Made by a program: the position numbers and the translations under genes. The notes below the pieces were generated by a model. It was given only the letters and a program-made list of their open reading frames with translations, made no database searches and was not told the origin of the DNA. Positions 39,611 through 48,037 of a stretch of 64,000 nt of DNA are shown here, in pieces; position 1 is the stretch's first letter; every line of letters starts with the position of its first letter. The DNA is taken from positions 942,505-1,006,504 of the forward strand of contig NZ_JAIWNA010000001.1 of assembly GCF_020216065.1 (NCBI RefSeq), given 5' to 3'. This stretch comes from Nocardia rosealba. Its GTDB lineage: Bacteria > Actinomycetota > Actinomycetes > Mycobacteriales > Mycobacteriaceae.

Positions 39611-40473
39611 CGCACTCCCTGTCCTCGGTAGGTCACCGCCGCCGCCGTCGGCCCGCCGTCGGCGGCGACGAACAGCAGCGCACGATTGTCGTGTCCCGCC
39701 GCTCGCGCGGCGACGTAGGCACCGGTGAGGGCGGAGGTATGGGCATCACCGGCGAAGTCGTCGGTCACCACCGCCGCGACGCCCAGTTCGCGCGCCAGTT
39801 CGGAGGCGAATTCCGGCGTCGGCTTGCCGCACACCAGTACTGTATCGGCCGCGTCGAGACCGTCGGTGGTCAGTGCGTCGCGTGCGGCGATGACCGCGTG
39901 CTCGACGAGTTCGGCTGTGCCGGTGGCGAGTTCGACGGTCAGCGCGGAGCGTCCCTCGGCGCCCATCTCGGCGAGCGCGACATATCCCTGTGCGTCGGGC
40001 AGGGTGTCACCGGCGCTCACGTGGACGTCACCGAAACCGGCCACGTCGGCCCGGTTCTCGAGGACGAACGCCGCACCGACGGGCTGGAACGGGAAGTGCG
40101 CGTCCGCGCTCATCGACGGATGCGCGTCACCGGAGACGATCACCACGTGCCCGTTGGGCAGGTCGGCCAGCAGCGAGGCGGCCACGCCGATGGCGTTCAC
40201 CGGCCCGCAGGCGCCGTTCATCAGGTCGAACGACAGGCACGGCACATCGCCGGGCCGGTACTCGAGGCCCACACCGGCGGCCTGCTGGATGAGCGCCGCA
40301 ACCGCCGGTTCCACCAGGTTGGCGTCGCGGTACACCCCGACATTGATGAGCGCGTCGACCTGCTCGTGCGGACAGCCTGCCGCGTCGAGCGCGGCGCGGG
40401 CGGCCTCGGCCGCCTGACCCACCGAGCTGACGCCGCCGGTGCGTGTGATTGCCGCCGAAATGATAATTCCCAT
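39607..40473 (-). CDS. KASIII-like protein with incomplete catalytic triad
   Basis: 288-residue thiolase-superfamily protein, shorter than normal KASIII. It has Cys89 in LMNGACGPVNAIG at the nucleophile position, but where KASIII has its catalytic His and Asn it reads VLVCGKPTPE and AGDAHTSALTGA. It therefore probably does not work alone. It is 6 bp downstream of a complete KASIII, an arrangement like the heterodimeric LstA/LstB and NltA/NltB pairs of lipstatin and nocardiolactone synthesis (recalled). Role as a partner subunit is inference. Confidence 0.72.
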   Translation of the reverse strand: MGIIISAAITRTGGVSSVGQAAEAARAALDAAGCPHEQVDALINVGVYRDANLVEPAVAALIQQAAGVGLEYRPGDVPCLSFDLMNGACGPVNAIGVAASLLADLPNGHVVIVSGDAHPSMSADAHFPFQPVGAAFVLENRADVAGFGDVHVSAGDTLPDAQGYVALAEMGAEGRSALTVELATGTAELVEHAVIAARDALTTDGLDAADTVLVCGKPTPEFASELARELGVAAVVTDDFAGDAHTSALTGAYVAARAAGHDNRALLFVAADGGPTAAAVTYRGQGVR

Positions 40474-40479
40474 ACTGTC

Positions 40480-41508
40480 CTATACCCGAAGATCGCCCAG
40501 TGTCACCGACAAAAATCCCGCGACCACCCCGGAGGCGGCGGGCACGAGCAATACTTTCGACCCCGGCGCGATCCGGCCGTCCCGCAGCGCGTCGTGCAGA
40601 ACGACGAAATGCGAAGTCGAAGCGGTGTTTCCATACTTGTCGAGCACGGCGAGCTTGGGTGGCATCACCGAGTCGAACTCGCGCTCGGCGATCTTGTCGA
40701 TCAATTCCACTGCCGGGCCGCTGAATTGGTGGTGGATCAGGTAGTCGTAGCCCTCGGCGGCGAAACTCGAGTCGCGCTCGGTGAGGAACCGCTGCTGACG
40801 CGAGGTCCACAGCAGGTACCGCGATTCGTTGTGCATCGCCCGGTTGTCGGTGTAGAGCGCAACGCCCGCGCTCCGGTCGCTCGGCATACCGAGACACAAC
40901 TTGGCGTAGGCCGCGCTGGTATTGAGTTCCACATAGTCCAGGCCGGGCCCGTCGGTGGCCTCGAGCAGCACGGCCGCGCCCGCGTCGCCGACGGTGAGCG
41001 AAGCGAACTGCGGGTCGTACTTCTCGGAGATCTCACGGACGGCGGTGTCGGAAATCGGGGTGATGCACTCACCGGAGACCACCAGGCCGCGTTTCACCGC
41101 GCCGGAACGAATCATCCGGTCCAGCACCAGAACTCCGGTCAGCATGCCCGCGCAGGCATTGGAGACGTCGAAATGTATCGCGCGGGTGGCGCCGAGGGCG
41201 TTGCGCAGCATCAGCGCGAAAGACGGTTCGAGACAGAAGTCGGTGCCACGGGTGCGGGTGATCGAACACGAGATCACCACATCGAGGTCGGCGGCCTCGT
41301 AGCGTGAGTTGTCCAGTGCGGTGCGGGCCGCGGCCAGGGCGATGGTGAACGAGTCCTCGTCCTCACCGCGCACCCGGCGGGCCCTGACCCCGCTGACCTT
41401 CTCCAGATCCAGCGGCGCCTCGACGGCCAGTCCGCTCATCAGCTCCGTCGTGGTCAGCTCGCGGGACGGCAGGTACGCGCCGATCGCTTCGATTGTCGAT
41501 CTCACCAT
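40480..41508 (-). CDS. 3-oxoacyl-ACP synthase III-type condensing enzyme
   Basis: 342-residue KASIII/OleA-like enzyme with the full triad: Cys119 in DVSNACAGMLTG, His259/260 in YDYLIHHQF and Asn294 in DKYGNTASTSHF. The SNAC context resembles OleA, which condenses two fatty acyl chains head to head, as well as KASIII. It is the first gene of a minus-strand operon followed by a degenerate partner, a membrane protein, a GT2 enzyme and an OleC-like ligase. ATG at 41508 is chosen because GGAAG lies ten bases upstream; GTG codons at 41517 and 41505 are possible. Confidence 0.83.
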   Translation of the reverse strand: MVRSTIEAIGAYLPSRELTTTELMSGLAVEAPLDLEKVSGVRARRVRGEDEDSFTIALAAARTALDNSRYEAADLDVVISCSITRTRGTDFCLEPSFALMLRNALGATRAIHFDVSNACAGMLTGVLVLDRMIRSGAVKRGLVVSGECITPISDTAVREISEKYDPQFASLTVGDAGAAVLLEATDGPGLDYVELNTSAAYAKLCLGMPSDRSAGVALYTDNRAMHNESRYLLWTSRQQRFLTERDSSFAAEGYDYLIHHQFSGPAVELIDKIAEREFDSVMPPKLAVLDKYGNTASTSHFVVLHDALRDGRIAPGSKVLLVPAASGVVAGFLSVTLGDLRV

Positions 41509-41603
41509 GTGTGTCACTTCCAGCTATCGCGCGAAGGCCGGCTCCGCCATCGCGCGTCCCGCCGATCCTAGTCACAGACCTTCACTAATCGGGCCTGGTC
41601 AGC

Positions 41604-41609
41604 TAGATT
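41604..41609 (+). promoter_or_regulatory. -10 element of a probable leaderless P450 transcript
   Basis: TAGATT ends eight bases before the P450 GTG at 41618, in the 109-bp divergent gap with the KASIII operon. No ribosome-binding site precedes the start. Confidence 0.5.
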
Positions 41610-41617
41610 CTGCCGGG

Positions 41618-42826
41618 GTGTGGAGTACTGCTCGTCGCCGTGAACTCACCCTACTAGCCGCAGGTCAGCCCTGGTTACCGGGCTTATTGCTGCTGGGACG
41701 GGTCGCGCGGCCGGTGCGCAAAGTGCCCGCACTCGGTTGGTTCGTCGCCGATCCCGTGATCGCCCGGCAGATCTACAACGACAGCACGCACTTCAGCATC
41801 GTCTCCGAGGGCGCGGCCGGGCACTGGTGGTCGCAGGTGATCGGTGACTGGGTGCAGGACCTGTTCGAAGGCCCTGGGCACACCGAATTGCGTACCAAGG
41901 TGCGTGACCTGTTCACCCTCACCCACACCGATGCCCTGGTCCGGCGGGTCATCGGTCCCGATCTGCGCGATCTGCGGGAGCGGCTGGCGGCGGGCGAGAC
42001 CGTCGACATTGCGGCCCGCGCGCAGATCCTCGTCGGCCGCAGCGTCTCCGATCTGGTCGGCATGCGACCCGAGGACATCGCCGCCGCCATCGGTGGCGAT
42101 CCCGACGCCGACCAGGACGCGCTGTTCCTTCGCCTGTTCCATCATGTGGAGGAGCTGGTCAACCTGGGTTTCGGCACCATGACCTCCACCACCCTCGACC
42201 CGGTCGCGGTGGCGCGGGCCAGGGAACTGGCCACCCGGCTCGCCGTGAATGTTCCCGCCGCCTACGAGCGCGCCGACCCCGACACCACCCTCGGCCGCTG
42301 CCGCGAACTCGGTCTCGCCGTCGAACACGCGGCCGGGCTGGCGATCCTCATGGCGGTCGCGGGCACCGACACCCTGGCCAGCGCCATGACCAGAATGGTC
42401 GCCATCATGCACGACAGCGACCAGCACCGCGCCCTGCTCGCCGCCCCCCACCGCCTCCCCGACGCGGTCCGCGAAACCCTGCGCGTCACGAGCCCCGCCT
42501 ACCTCGTCGGCCGCTCCGTCACCGCCGACGTCCGCGTCGCCGATCGCGATCTGAAAGCCGGCGACCACGTCAAGATCCTCACCTGGACCATCAACAACGC
42601 CGCGGGCGATTTCGACATCCACCGCGACTACAACCCCGAAACCCGCCAGCTCTGGTTCGGCGGCGGCCGCCACCTCTGCCTCGGCGCCCAGCTGGTCCAC
42701 TCCGAACTGACCGCCCTCCTCGAATCCCTCACCGCCGCAGGCCGTCCGTGGGAGATCGTGCACCGTCGCTACCGCCGGAAAGTCTTCATCCCCACTTACG
42801 AATCCTTGCAGATCCGGCTCACCTGA
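41618..42826 (+). CDS. Cytochrome P450
   Basis: 402 residues. Heme-thiolate loop FGGGRHLCLG with Cys354, the K-helix ExxR in VRETLRVTSP, and the oxygen-activating I-helix AVAGTDTLASAM. Soluble, with no membrane anchor, as usual for actinobacterial P450s. The GTG at 41618 has leaderless promoter spacing. It is divergent from the KASIII/ligase operon and could oxidise its product, but shared function is only suggested by position. Confidence 0.9.
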   Translation: MWSTARRRELTLLAAGQPWLPGLLLLGRVARPVRKVPALGWFVADPVIARQIYNDSTHFSIVSEGAAGHWWSQVIGDWVQDLFEGPGHTELRTKVRDLFTLTHTDALVRRVIGPDLRDLRERLAAGETVDIAARAQILVGRSVSDLVGMRPEDIAAAIGGDPDADQDALFLRLFHHVEELVNLGFGTMTSTTLDPVAVARARELATRLAVNVPAAYERADPDTTLGRCRELGLAVEHAAGLAILMAVAGTDTLASAMTRMVAIMHDSDQHRALLAAPHRLPDAVRETLRVTSPAYLVGRSVTADVRVADRDLKAGDHVKILTWTINNAAGDFDIHRDYNPETRQLWFGGGRHLCLGAQLVHSELTALLESLTAAGRPWEIVHRRYRRKVFIPTYESLQIRLT

Positions 42827-42864
42827 TCTCCGCCGAGAGGAGTGAGTGACTTCACACGGGATGT

Positions 42865-42879
42865 GTGCGAAAATCGCAC
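42865..42879. promoter_or_regulatory. Operator candidate of the XRE-ImmA gene
   Basis: GTGCGA-AAA-TCGCAC is a perfect 6-bp dyad ending one base before the ATG at 42881. It would let the encoded XRE domain repress its own gene. Confidence 0.6.
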
Positions 42880-42880
42880 C

Positions 42881-43981
42881 ATGCCCGACGAGAGCGTCTG
42901 GATCGAAATCGGCGATCGCGTGCGCGAGAGCCGACTTTCGGCCGGCTTGTCCCAAGAGCAGTTGGCGCGCCGAATCTCGTCCGAACGCAGCAAGATCGCG
43001 AAGATCGAGTCCGGAACACGGCAGATCAACGCCGTGGAGCTCACCCGGTTGGCCGCCGCGTTGGGAATGCCGATCGGACATTTCTTGTACGCGCGTCCCG
43101 AGGTGATCTCACGCAGGACACCGCTGGACGAAGACACCACTTCACCGGCGGCTCGGCAGTCGTACCGAATAGAGGCGGCCCTCACGGCCTGGTTACGCGA
43201 TGTCCGGGATGTTCGCGAATTGGGGTGCCTGCGATCGCCTGAACCGCTGCGATACCCGAAGAAGGTGAGCGATGCGGCCGATGCGCGGGCCGCTGCGCGC
43301 TGGGTGCGTGAGCGACTGAGTCTGGGTACGGAACCGATTTCGACGATGATGTCGGCATGTGAGAAGGCTGGCCAGCTCATCTTGGTGACCGATCTGCCAG
43401 GTGACGGCGCGTCGGTCGTCGACGACGAGCTCGCCGTTGCCGTGGTCAGCCGGACGGGGGATCCGGGCAGGCGGCGTGCGACCGCCGCCCACGAACTTGG
43501 TCACCTGGTGCTCGGTGACGAATATTCGAGCGACCTCGGGGGAGGCGTCGCAGCCGCGAGGGGGGAACGGGAAGCTGTTGTCGACGCCTTCGCAGCGGAG
43601 TTTCTCCTGCCGATCCAGGCTCTGCGCGCGACGGCGCGCTGTGAAGACCTGCGCACCGCGCTCATCGTTAGTGCGGCCGAATATCGGACTTCGTGGACTC
43701 TGGCCGTCTGCCAAGCGGGCGTGGCAGGGCTGATAGAGCCAACCGGCCTCAAACGATGGCGCGCCGCACCGAAACCGACACGCGCGGAAATGATGCAGGC
43801 CGTTGGTTGGGCACCTCAACCGGACTTCGAAAGGGTTTGTGTTCCACCGAGTTACGCCGACGCGGTCCTGTCCGCATGGCGTGCTCGTCGGCTCACTGCC
43901 CGACGTGCGGTGGAACTGATGCACGGCCAGCTCTCGATCGAAGACCTCGGTCCGGTCGACGAGGACGTCACCGAACCATGA
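42881..43981 (+). CDS. XRE regulator fused to ImmA/IrrE-type metallopeptidase
   Basis: 366 residues. An N-terminal XRE helix-turn-helix (about 5-65, LSQEQLARRISSERSKIAKI) is followed by an ImmA/IrrE-type (DUF955) peptidase with AAHELGHLVLGDE: His204, Glu205 and His208, plus a downstream Glu in EREAVVDAFAAEFLLP. Such proteins cleave repressors or act as antitoxins for a linked toxin. The stop overlaps the next gene (PIN-like) by four bases. The ATG at 42881 follows a perfect dyad; a GTG at 42842 would put the dyad inside the gene. Confidence 0.87.
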   Translation: MPDESVWIEIGDRVRESRLSAGLSQEQLARRISSERSKIAKIESGTRQINAVELTRLAAALGMPIGHFLYARPEVISRRTPLDEDTTSPAARQSYRIEAALTAWLRDVRDVRELGCLRSPEPLRYPKKVSDAADARAAARWVRERLSLGTEPISTMMSACEKAGQLILVTDLPGDGASVVDDELAVAVVSRTGDPGRRRATAAHELGHLVLGDEYSSDLGGGVAAARGEREAVVDAFAAEFLLPIQALRATARCEDLRTALIVSAAEYRTSWTLAVCQAGVAGLIEPTGLKRWRAAPKPTRAEMMQAVGWAPQPDFERVCVPPSYADAVLSAWRARRLTARRAVELMHGQLSIEDLGPVDEDVTEP

Positions 43982-44514
43982 CATCCGAACTGCGGCTGGT
44001 CTTCGACGCGACGTGTCTGAACCATTTCGCGAGGATCGACAGAATAGATGTACTCGGCCATCTTCTCGTCGGTTGTGTCTGCACAACGACGGAATTCGTC
44101 CGAGAAGAGCTTCGCAACGGTGTTAACCAGCATGCGTCGATTGCGTCCGCGCTCGAAGCCGACTGGTTGGGAATTGATCAGTTAGATGCCTTCGAAGCGT
44201 TGCTGGCCTTCGAACGGTGGACGCGCCGCATCGGCTCCGGAAGTCGCGATGTGGGTGAGGCGAGTGTATTCGCGGTCGCTGAACTGAACGGTGCTATCGC
44301 GATCTGTGACGACGCCGCGGCGACAAAGGTGGCCAGGCGATACGACCTCGAGACTCATGGCACCTTGTGGTTGCTCGCATGGTCCTGTCGGTTGGGAAAG
44401 TTGGGGATCGGTGAGGGGGCAGCGCTGATCGAGATGCTGGTGGACTCCGGCATGCGATTGCCGTGCAGCGGGTCCGGATTCGCACAGTGGGCGGGGCAAC
44501 ACGGCCTGCTGTGA
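43978..44514 (+). CDS. PIN-like domain protein, putative toxin partner
   Basis: 178 residues. LRLVFDATCLNHFARIDR at the N-terminus carries the first acidic residue of a PIN-like nuclease; FVREELRNGV, GSRDVGEASVFAVA and AIAICDDAAATKVARR supply further acidic positions in PIN order. It overlaps the XRE-ImmA gene by four bases. Pairing of ImmA-type proteins with PIN-like nucleases is known for toxin-antitoxin-like modules. Nuclease activity is inferred. Confidence 0.72.
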   Translation: MTSELRLVFDATCLNHFARIDRIDVLGHLLVGCVCTTTEFVREELRNGVNQHASIASALEADWLGIDQLDAFEALLAFERWTRRIGSGSRDVGEASVFAVAELNGAIAICDDAAATKVARRYDLETHGTLWLLAWSCRLGKLGIGEGAALIEMLVDSGMRLPCSGSGFAQWAGQHGLL

Positions 44515-44535
44515 CACCGTCGGCAGTTCGGCATC

Positions 44536-45177
44536 TCAACCACTACGTCCCACCTCAGGGAGTTGTGGAGAAAGTGTGCCCTTGTGCAGGGTGTGGACGC
44601 GGGTGCATGCCACGGCGAGGAGGGCGGGGTCGTGGCTGATGAGGAGGACGCCGAGGGTGGTGGCGTGCTGGATGACCAGGCGGATGACGGCGGCGGTTGT
44701 CGCCGCGTCGAGCATGGCGGTCGGTTCGTCGAGGAGTAGGTAGCGCGGGTTCTGGGCGAGGGCGCGGGCCAGGCAGGCGCGTTGGAGCTGGCCTTCGCTG
44801 AGGGTGTGTGGGCGGCGGTCGAGGAGGTCGGGGGTGAGGCCGACCGCGGTCGCCAGGGCGGGAATATCGATCGGGCGGTGATGGATTCGGGCGGGCTCGG
44901 CGATGATCTGTGCGACGGTGAAGTGGGGGTTGGTCGCGGCGCGGGGGGATTGGAAGACCATGGCTGTGGTGCCGCGTGCGCGTCGGGGTGGTACGCCGTC
45001 GACCGTGACCTGCCCCGCGTCGGGCGTGCGAAGTCCCGCCAAGGTGGCGGCGAGAGTTGTTTTGCCCGAACCGGATTCGCCGCCGAGTCCGACGATCTCA
45101 CCGGGTGAGATCGTCAGCGTCACGTCCTCGAGTACGGGGCTGTCGTAGCCGACAGTGATCGAATCAGCGATGAGCAC
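44536..45177 (-). CDS. ABC transporter ATPase, peptide/nickel type (second ATPase)
   Basis: 213 residues with Walker A GESGSGKTT, signature LSEGQLQRACLARAL, Walker B YLLLDEP and the switch His in ISHDP. It is the last gene of an SBP-permease-permease-ATPase-ATPase operon (Opp/Dpp/Nik family). Shorter than typical OppF, lacking the C-terminal oligopeptide extension. The GTG start overlaps the upstream ATPase gene by 14 bp. Confidence 0.88.
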   Translation of the reverse strand: MLIADSITVGYDSPVLEDVTLTISPGEIVGLGGESGSGKTTLAATLAGLRTPDAGQVTVDGVPPRRARGTTAMVFQSPRAATNPHFTVAQIIAEPARIHHRPIDIPALATAVGLTPDLLDRRPHTLSEGQLQRACLARALAQNPRYLLLDEPTAMLDAATTAAVIRLVIQHATTLGVLLISHDPALLAVACTRVHTLHKGTLSPQLPEVGRSG

Positions 45178-46240
45178 CGTCGATACCTTTCCGAATCATG
45201 CGTTGCCGCAGCGGAACCAGCGCAGTAGGTCCACCCGCGTAGGGACAGATGCCGGACAGATTCGTCAGCTCCCGTGGCGGATGGGGGAGTGGGTGCAGAC
45301 CATTCTCCGGTAGCGCGGCGAGCAGATCGCGCGTGTAGTCGTGCCACGGATCCGCGAACACCTCGGCCGCGGCCCCCACCTCCATCAGCCGCGAGGCGTA
45401 CATGATCGCCACCGTGTCGGCGATTCCCGCCCGCAGCAGGTGGCTCAGATCGTGGGTGATGAGCAGGACGGCCGCACCCGCGTCGGCGCACTCACGCAGC
45501 AGGGCGCCGATCCGATCGGTGTGGTCGCGGTCCAATCCGGCTGTCGGTTCGTCGGCGACGATCACCGCCGGATCACCGGCCAGCGCCGCCGCGACCGCCG
45601 CCCGCTGGGCCATTCCGCCGGACAGCTGGTGTGGATAGAGGTCCAGCGCTGCAGGCTCGAGCCCGGCTCGGCGTAGCAGGTCCGCCGGTATGTGCGAGGT
45701 TCCCAGCGTCGCAACAGTTTCCGCGAGTTGGGAGCCGATCGTGCGAACCGGCGTGAAATGTGTACTCGCGGACTGAGGTACCAGCGCGATATGACGACCA
45801 CGGTACGGTTCGACGTGGCGACGATGACGCACCGACCATCGGGATGCGCTGACCCTGTGTTTATCTGTGTCCGCGATCCCCGGTATCGGTTGCGGGTTGG
45901 TGAATTGCGAAGGGCTGGAATCAGTTCCAGCGCTCACCGGCGAGCTCGAGCCGACGCGGTCACCGAGAATATGCACGCTCCGGTCACTCAGATCGAGATG
46001 AACAGCCCCACTCACCACCGCCGCCTGCGGCAAGACCCCCATCACCGCACTCGCGACAATCGACTTGCCACAACCGGATTCACCGACCAGCGCCGTGACC
46101 GTGCCTGCCGCGACCTCGAGCGACACCTCACTCACCGCATGCACGACGGCGCCACGTCGCACAGGAATCCGCACCGTCAGGCCATCGATCCGCAGCCCCT
46201 TCCGAAGGTCCGCCCAGGGACTTGTGGCCGCCCCGTTCAT
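45164..46240 (-). CDS. ABC transporter ATPase, peptide/nickel type (first ATPase)
   Basis: 358 residues. Walker A GESGCGKS, Q-loop in ALVPQSASTHFTPV, signature LSGGMAQRAAVAAAL, Walker B VIVADEP, and a C-terminal oligopeptide-ABC extension ending GICPYAGGPTALVPLRQ in which the usual paired Cys pattern is reduced. An unusual insertion of about 60 residues (SVHILGDRVGSSSPVSAGTD and following) separates Walker A from the Q-loop. The ATG at 46240 overlaps the permease stop (ATGA). Confidence 0.88.
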   Translation of the reverse strand: MNGAATSPWADLRKGLRIDGLTVRIPVRRGAVVHAVSEVSLEVAAGTVTALVGESGCGKSIVASAVMGVLPQAAVVSGAVHLDLSDRSVHILGDRVGSSSPVSAGTDSSPSQFTNPQPIPGIADTDKHRVSASRWSVRHRRHVEPYRGRHIALVPQSASTHFTPVRTIGSQLAETVATLGTSHIPADLLRRAGLEPAALDLYPHQLSGGMAQRAAVAAALAGDPAVIVADEPTAGLDRDHTDRIGALLRECADAGAAVLLITHDLSHLLRAGIADTVAIMYASRLMEVGAAAEVFADPWHDYTRDLLAALPENGLHPLPHPPRELTNLSGICPYAGGPTALVPLRQRMIRKGIDGAHR

Positions 46241-47067
46241 CGCGGAATCCGAGAAGGTTTGGGCGGCATCAGAAGCCCCCGCAGTGACGACCCGGCCACA
46301 GCGACCGCAATGGTCGTCACCACCAGGAATCCCGCCGGGAACACCAACGTCCACCACCCGCCGAGCAACAGCGAACTCCGCGCCTCCTCCAATAGTGTGC
46401 CGAGACTCGGTTCGTGCGGCGGCAACCCGAACCCGAGGAACGACAGCGTCGATTCATGCCAGATCGCATGCGGCAGAAGCAGAACCACCGCGATCAACGC
46501 TTGCGGTGCCACGGCTGGCAACAGGTGCCGGGTGAACAGATGGGTGCGTCCGGCCCCGGCAAGCACTGCGGCCGCCACATAGTCGCGTTCACGCAGGCTC
46601 AGACTCTCCGCCCGCACGATCCGCGCCACTTGAACCCAATGCGTGAGCCCGATGGACAACACCACGGCCACGGTATTGCCCCGGAACAGTGCGACGATCA
46701 CGATGCCGAGCAGCAGATGCGGCAGGGCATTGGCGGTGTCGGCGAACCGCATCATCACCCGGTCGACCCACCCGCCTGCCAGCGCCGATACCGCACCGAC
46801 CAGCACACCGAGCACCGTAGACACCGCCGCCGCGCACACCGCGACCACCAGCGAGGTGCGCAACGCCGCCGCGATCCGTACGAACAGCGACCGTCCCGCA
46901 GCATCGGTACCGAACCACCACTGCGCCGACGGCGCCCGCCGCGCCTCGGCGAAATCGGTGAGCCGGTCGTCGACGCCGCCGAGCCACGGCACGACCAGCG
47001 CGTAGATCAGCACGGCGACCAGCACCGCGAACGCGACGACGAGCCGCCGCCGAGCACGCTCACCCAT
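46237..47067 (-). CDS. ABC transporter permease, DppC/NikC type
   Basis: 276 residues with about six membrane helices. The N-terminal WWFGTDAAGRSLFVRI and the EAA loop ERDYVAAAVLAGAGRTHLFTRHLLP are typical of DppC/NikC permeases. Start ATG at 47067 (MGERARRR), eight bases inside the end of the other permease gene. Confidence 0.88.
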   Translation of the reverse strand: MGERARRRLVVAFAVLVAVLIYALVVPWLGGVDDRLTDFAEARRAPSAQWWFGTDAAGRSLFVRIAAALRTSLVVAVCAAAVSTVLGVLVGAVSALAGGWVDRVMMRFADTANALPHLLLGIVIVALFRGNTVAVVLSIGLTHWVQVARIVRAESLSLRERDYVAAAVLAGAGRTHLFTRHLLPAVAPQALIAVVLLLPHAIWHESTLSFLGFGLPPHEPSLGTLLEEARSSLLLGGWWTLVFPAGFLVVTTIAVAVAGSSLRGLLMPPKPSRIPR

Positions 47068-48037
47068 CGGCTCGCACCCGTGGATCGAGCAGGACCACCG
47101 CGATGTCGGCGAGCAGCGAGCCGAGCAATACCGCACCCGTCGTGACGACCGTCAGCGTTGCCAGCAACGCCATATCCAGGTCTTTCGCCGATTGCACGAA
47201 GGCGCCGGCCACCCCCGGCCAGGAGAAGATCTCCTCCACCAGCACCGCACCGACCACCACTTCGGGTAGCCGCGCACCGAGGATCGTGACGAACGGGGCC
47301 AGCGAGGAAGGCAGGATGTGGCGGCGGGTGATGGTCGCGGTGTCGATGCCACGCGTCACCGCGCCCACCACGAAATCCTCCCCGCGATTGGTAGCCACCG
47401 TTTCCCGCACGGCGAGCAACAACCATGGCAGCTGTGAGACCGCCAGGGCGGTGGCGGGCAACACCAGGTGCCGCGCCACCTGTCCCGCATCGACCTCGGC
47501 GCCCGCATCGGTGAGCCCCGCAGGCGGCAACCAGCCGAGCCCCACCGCGAACACCGCGATCGCGGCCAGCGACACCACGAACGGCGGCAGGCCCTGCAAG
47601 GCGACGCAGACGGCACTCACCACCCGGTCGAGCAGGCCCCCGCGCCGCATCCCCGCGACCACCCCGACGGTGAGCGCTACCGCGACTGCCACCGTCATGG
47701 CGACGGCCACCAGCAGCATCGTCCACGGAAGGCGTTGGGTGAGAAGATCACCCACCGGCTGGGCGAAGCTGCGCGATACCCCGAGGTCGCCGGTGCACAG
47801 GTCGGCGGCCCACTGCGCGTAGAGCCGGTACCAGGGCACGTCGAGCCCCAATTGCCCGGCGAGCACCGCGCGATCGGCGGCGCCGGTGGTTTCGTAGCGG
47901 TCGCCGAGGTACCCGACGAGCGGGTCGAACGGTGACACCGCCGCCGCGGCGAACAGCGCCGCCGACACCGCGACCAGCACCGGAATCATCGTCAGCACCC
48001 GCCGCCGCGTCATCCGCGCGATGCCACGCCCCCTCAC
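47060..48037 (-). CDS. ABC transporter permease, DppB/NikB type
   Basis: 325 residues. The DppB pattern is present: QLGLDVPWYRLYAQWAADL, GDLGVSRSF, and the EAA loop VVGAVTRGIDTATITRRHILP. About six membrane helices. The GTG at 48037 overlaps the binding-protein stop (GTGA); an ATG at 48013 (MTRRRVL) is the alternative. Confidence 0.87.
   Translation of the reverse strand: MRGRGIARMTRRRVLTMIPVLVAVSAALFAAAAVSPFDPLVGYLGDRYETTGAADRAVLAGQLGLDVPWYRLYAQWAADLCTGDLGVSRSFAQPVGDLLTQRLPWTMLLVAVAMTVAVAVALTVGVVAGMRRGGLLDRVVSAVCVALQGLPPFVVSLAAIAVFAVGLGWLPPAGLTDAGAEVDAGQVARHLVLPATALAVSQLPWLLLAVRETVATNRGEDFVVGAVTRGIDTATITRRHILPSSLAPFVTILGARLPEVVVGAVLVEEIFSWPGVAGAFVQSAKDLDMALLATLTVVTTGAVLLGSLLADIAVVLLDPRVRADG

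Noticed and set aside
36956..42826. Complete nocardiolactone or lipstatin gene cluster
   Set aside because: Two KASIII proteins and an OleC-like ligase fit, but no OleD/NltD-type reductase, formyltransferase or NRPS is seen; a full assignment would overstate the evidence.
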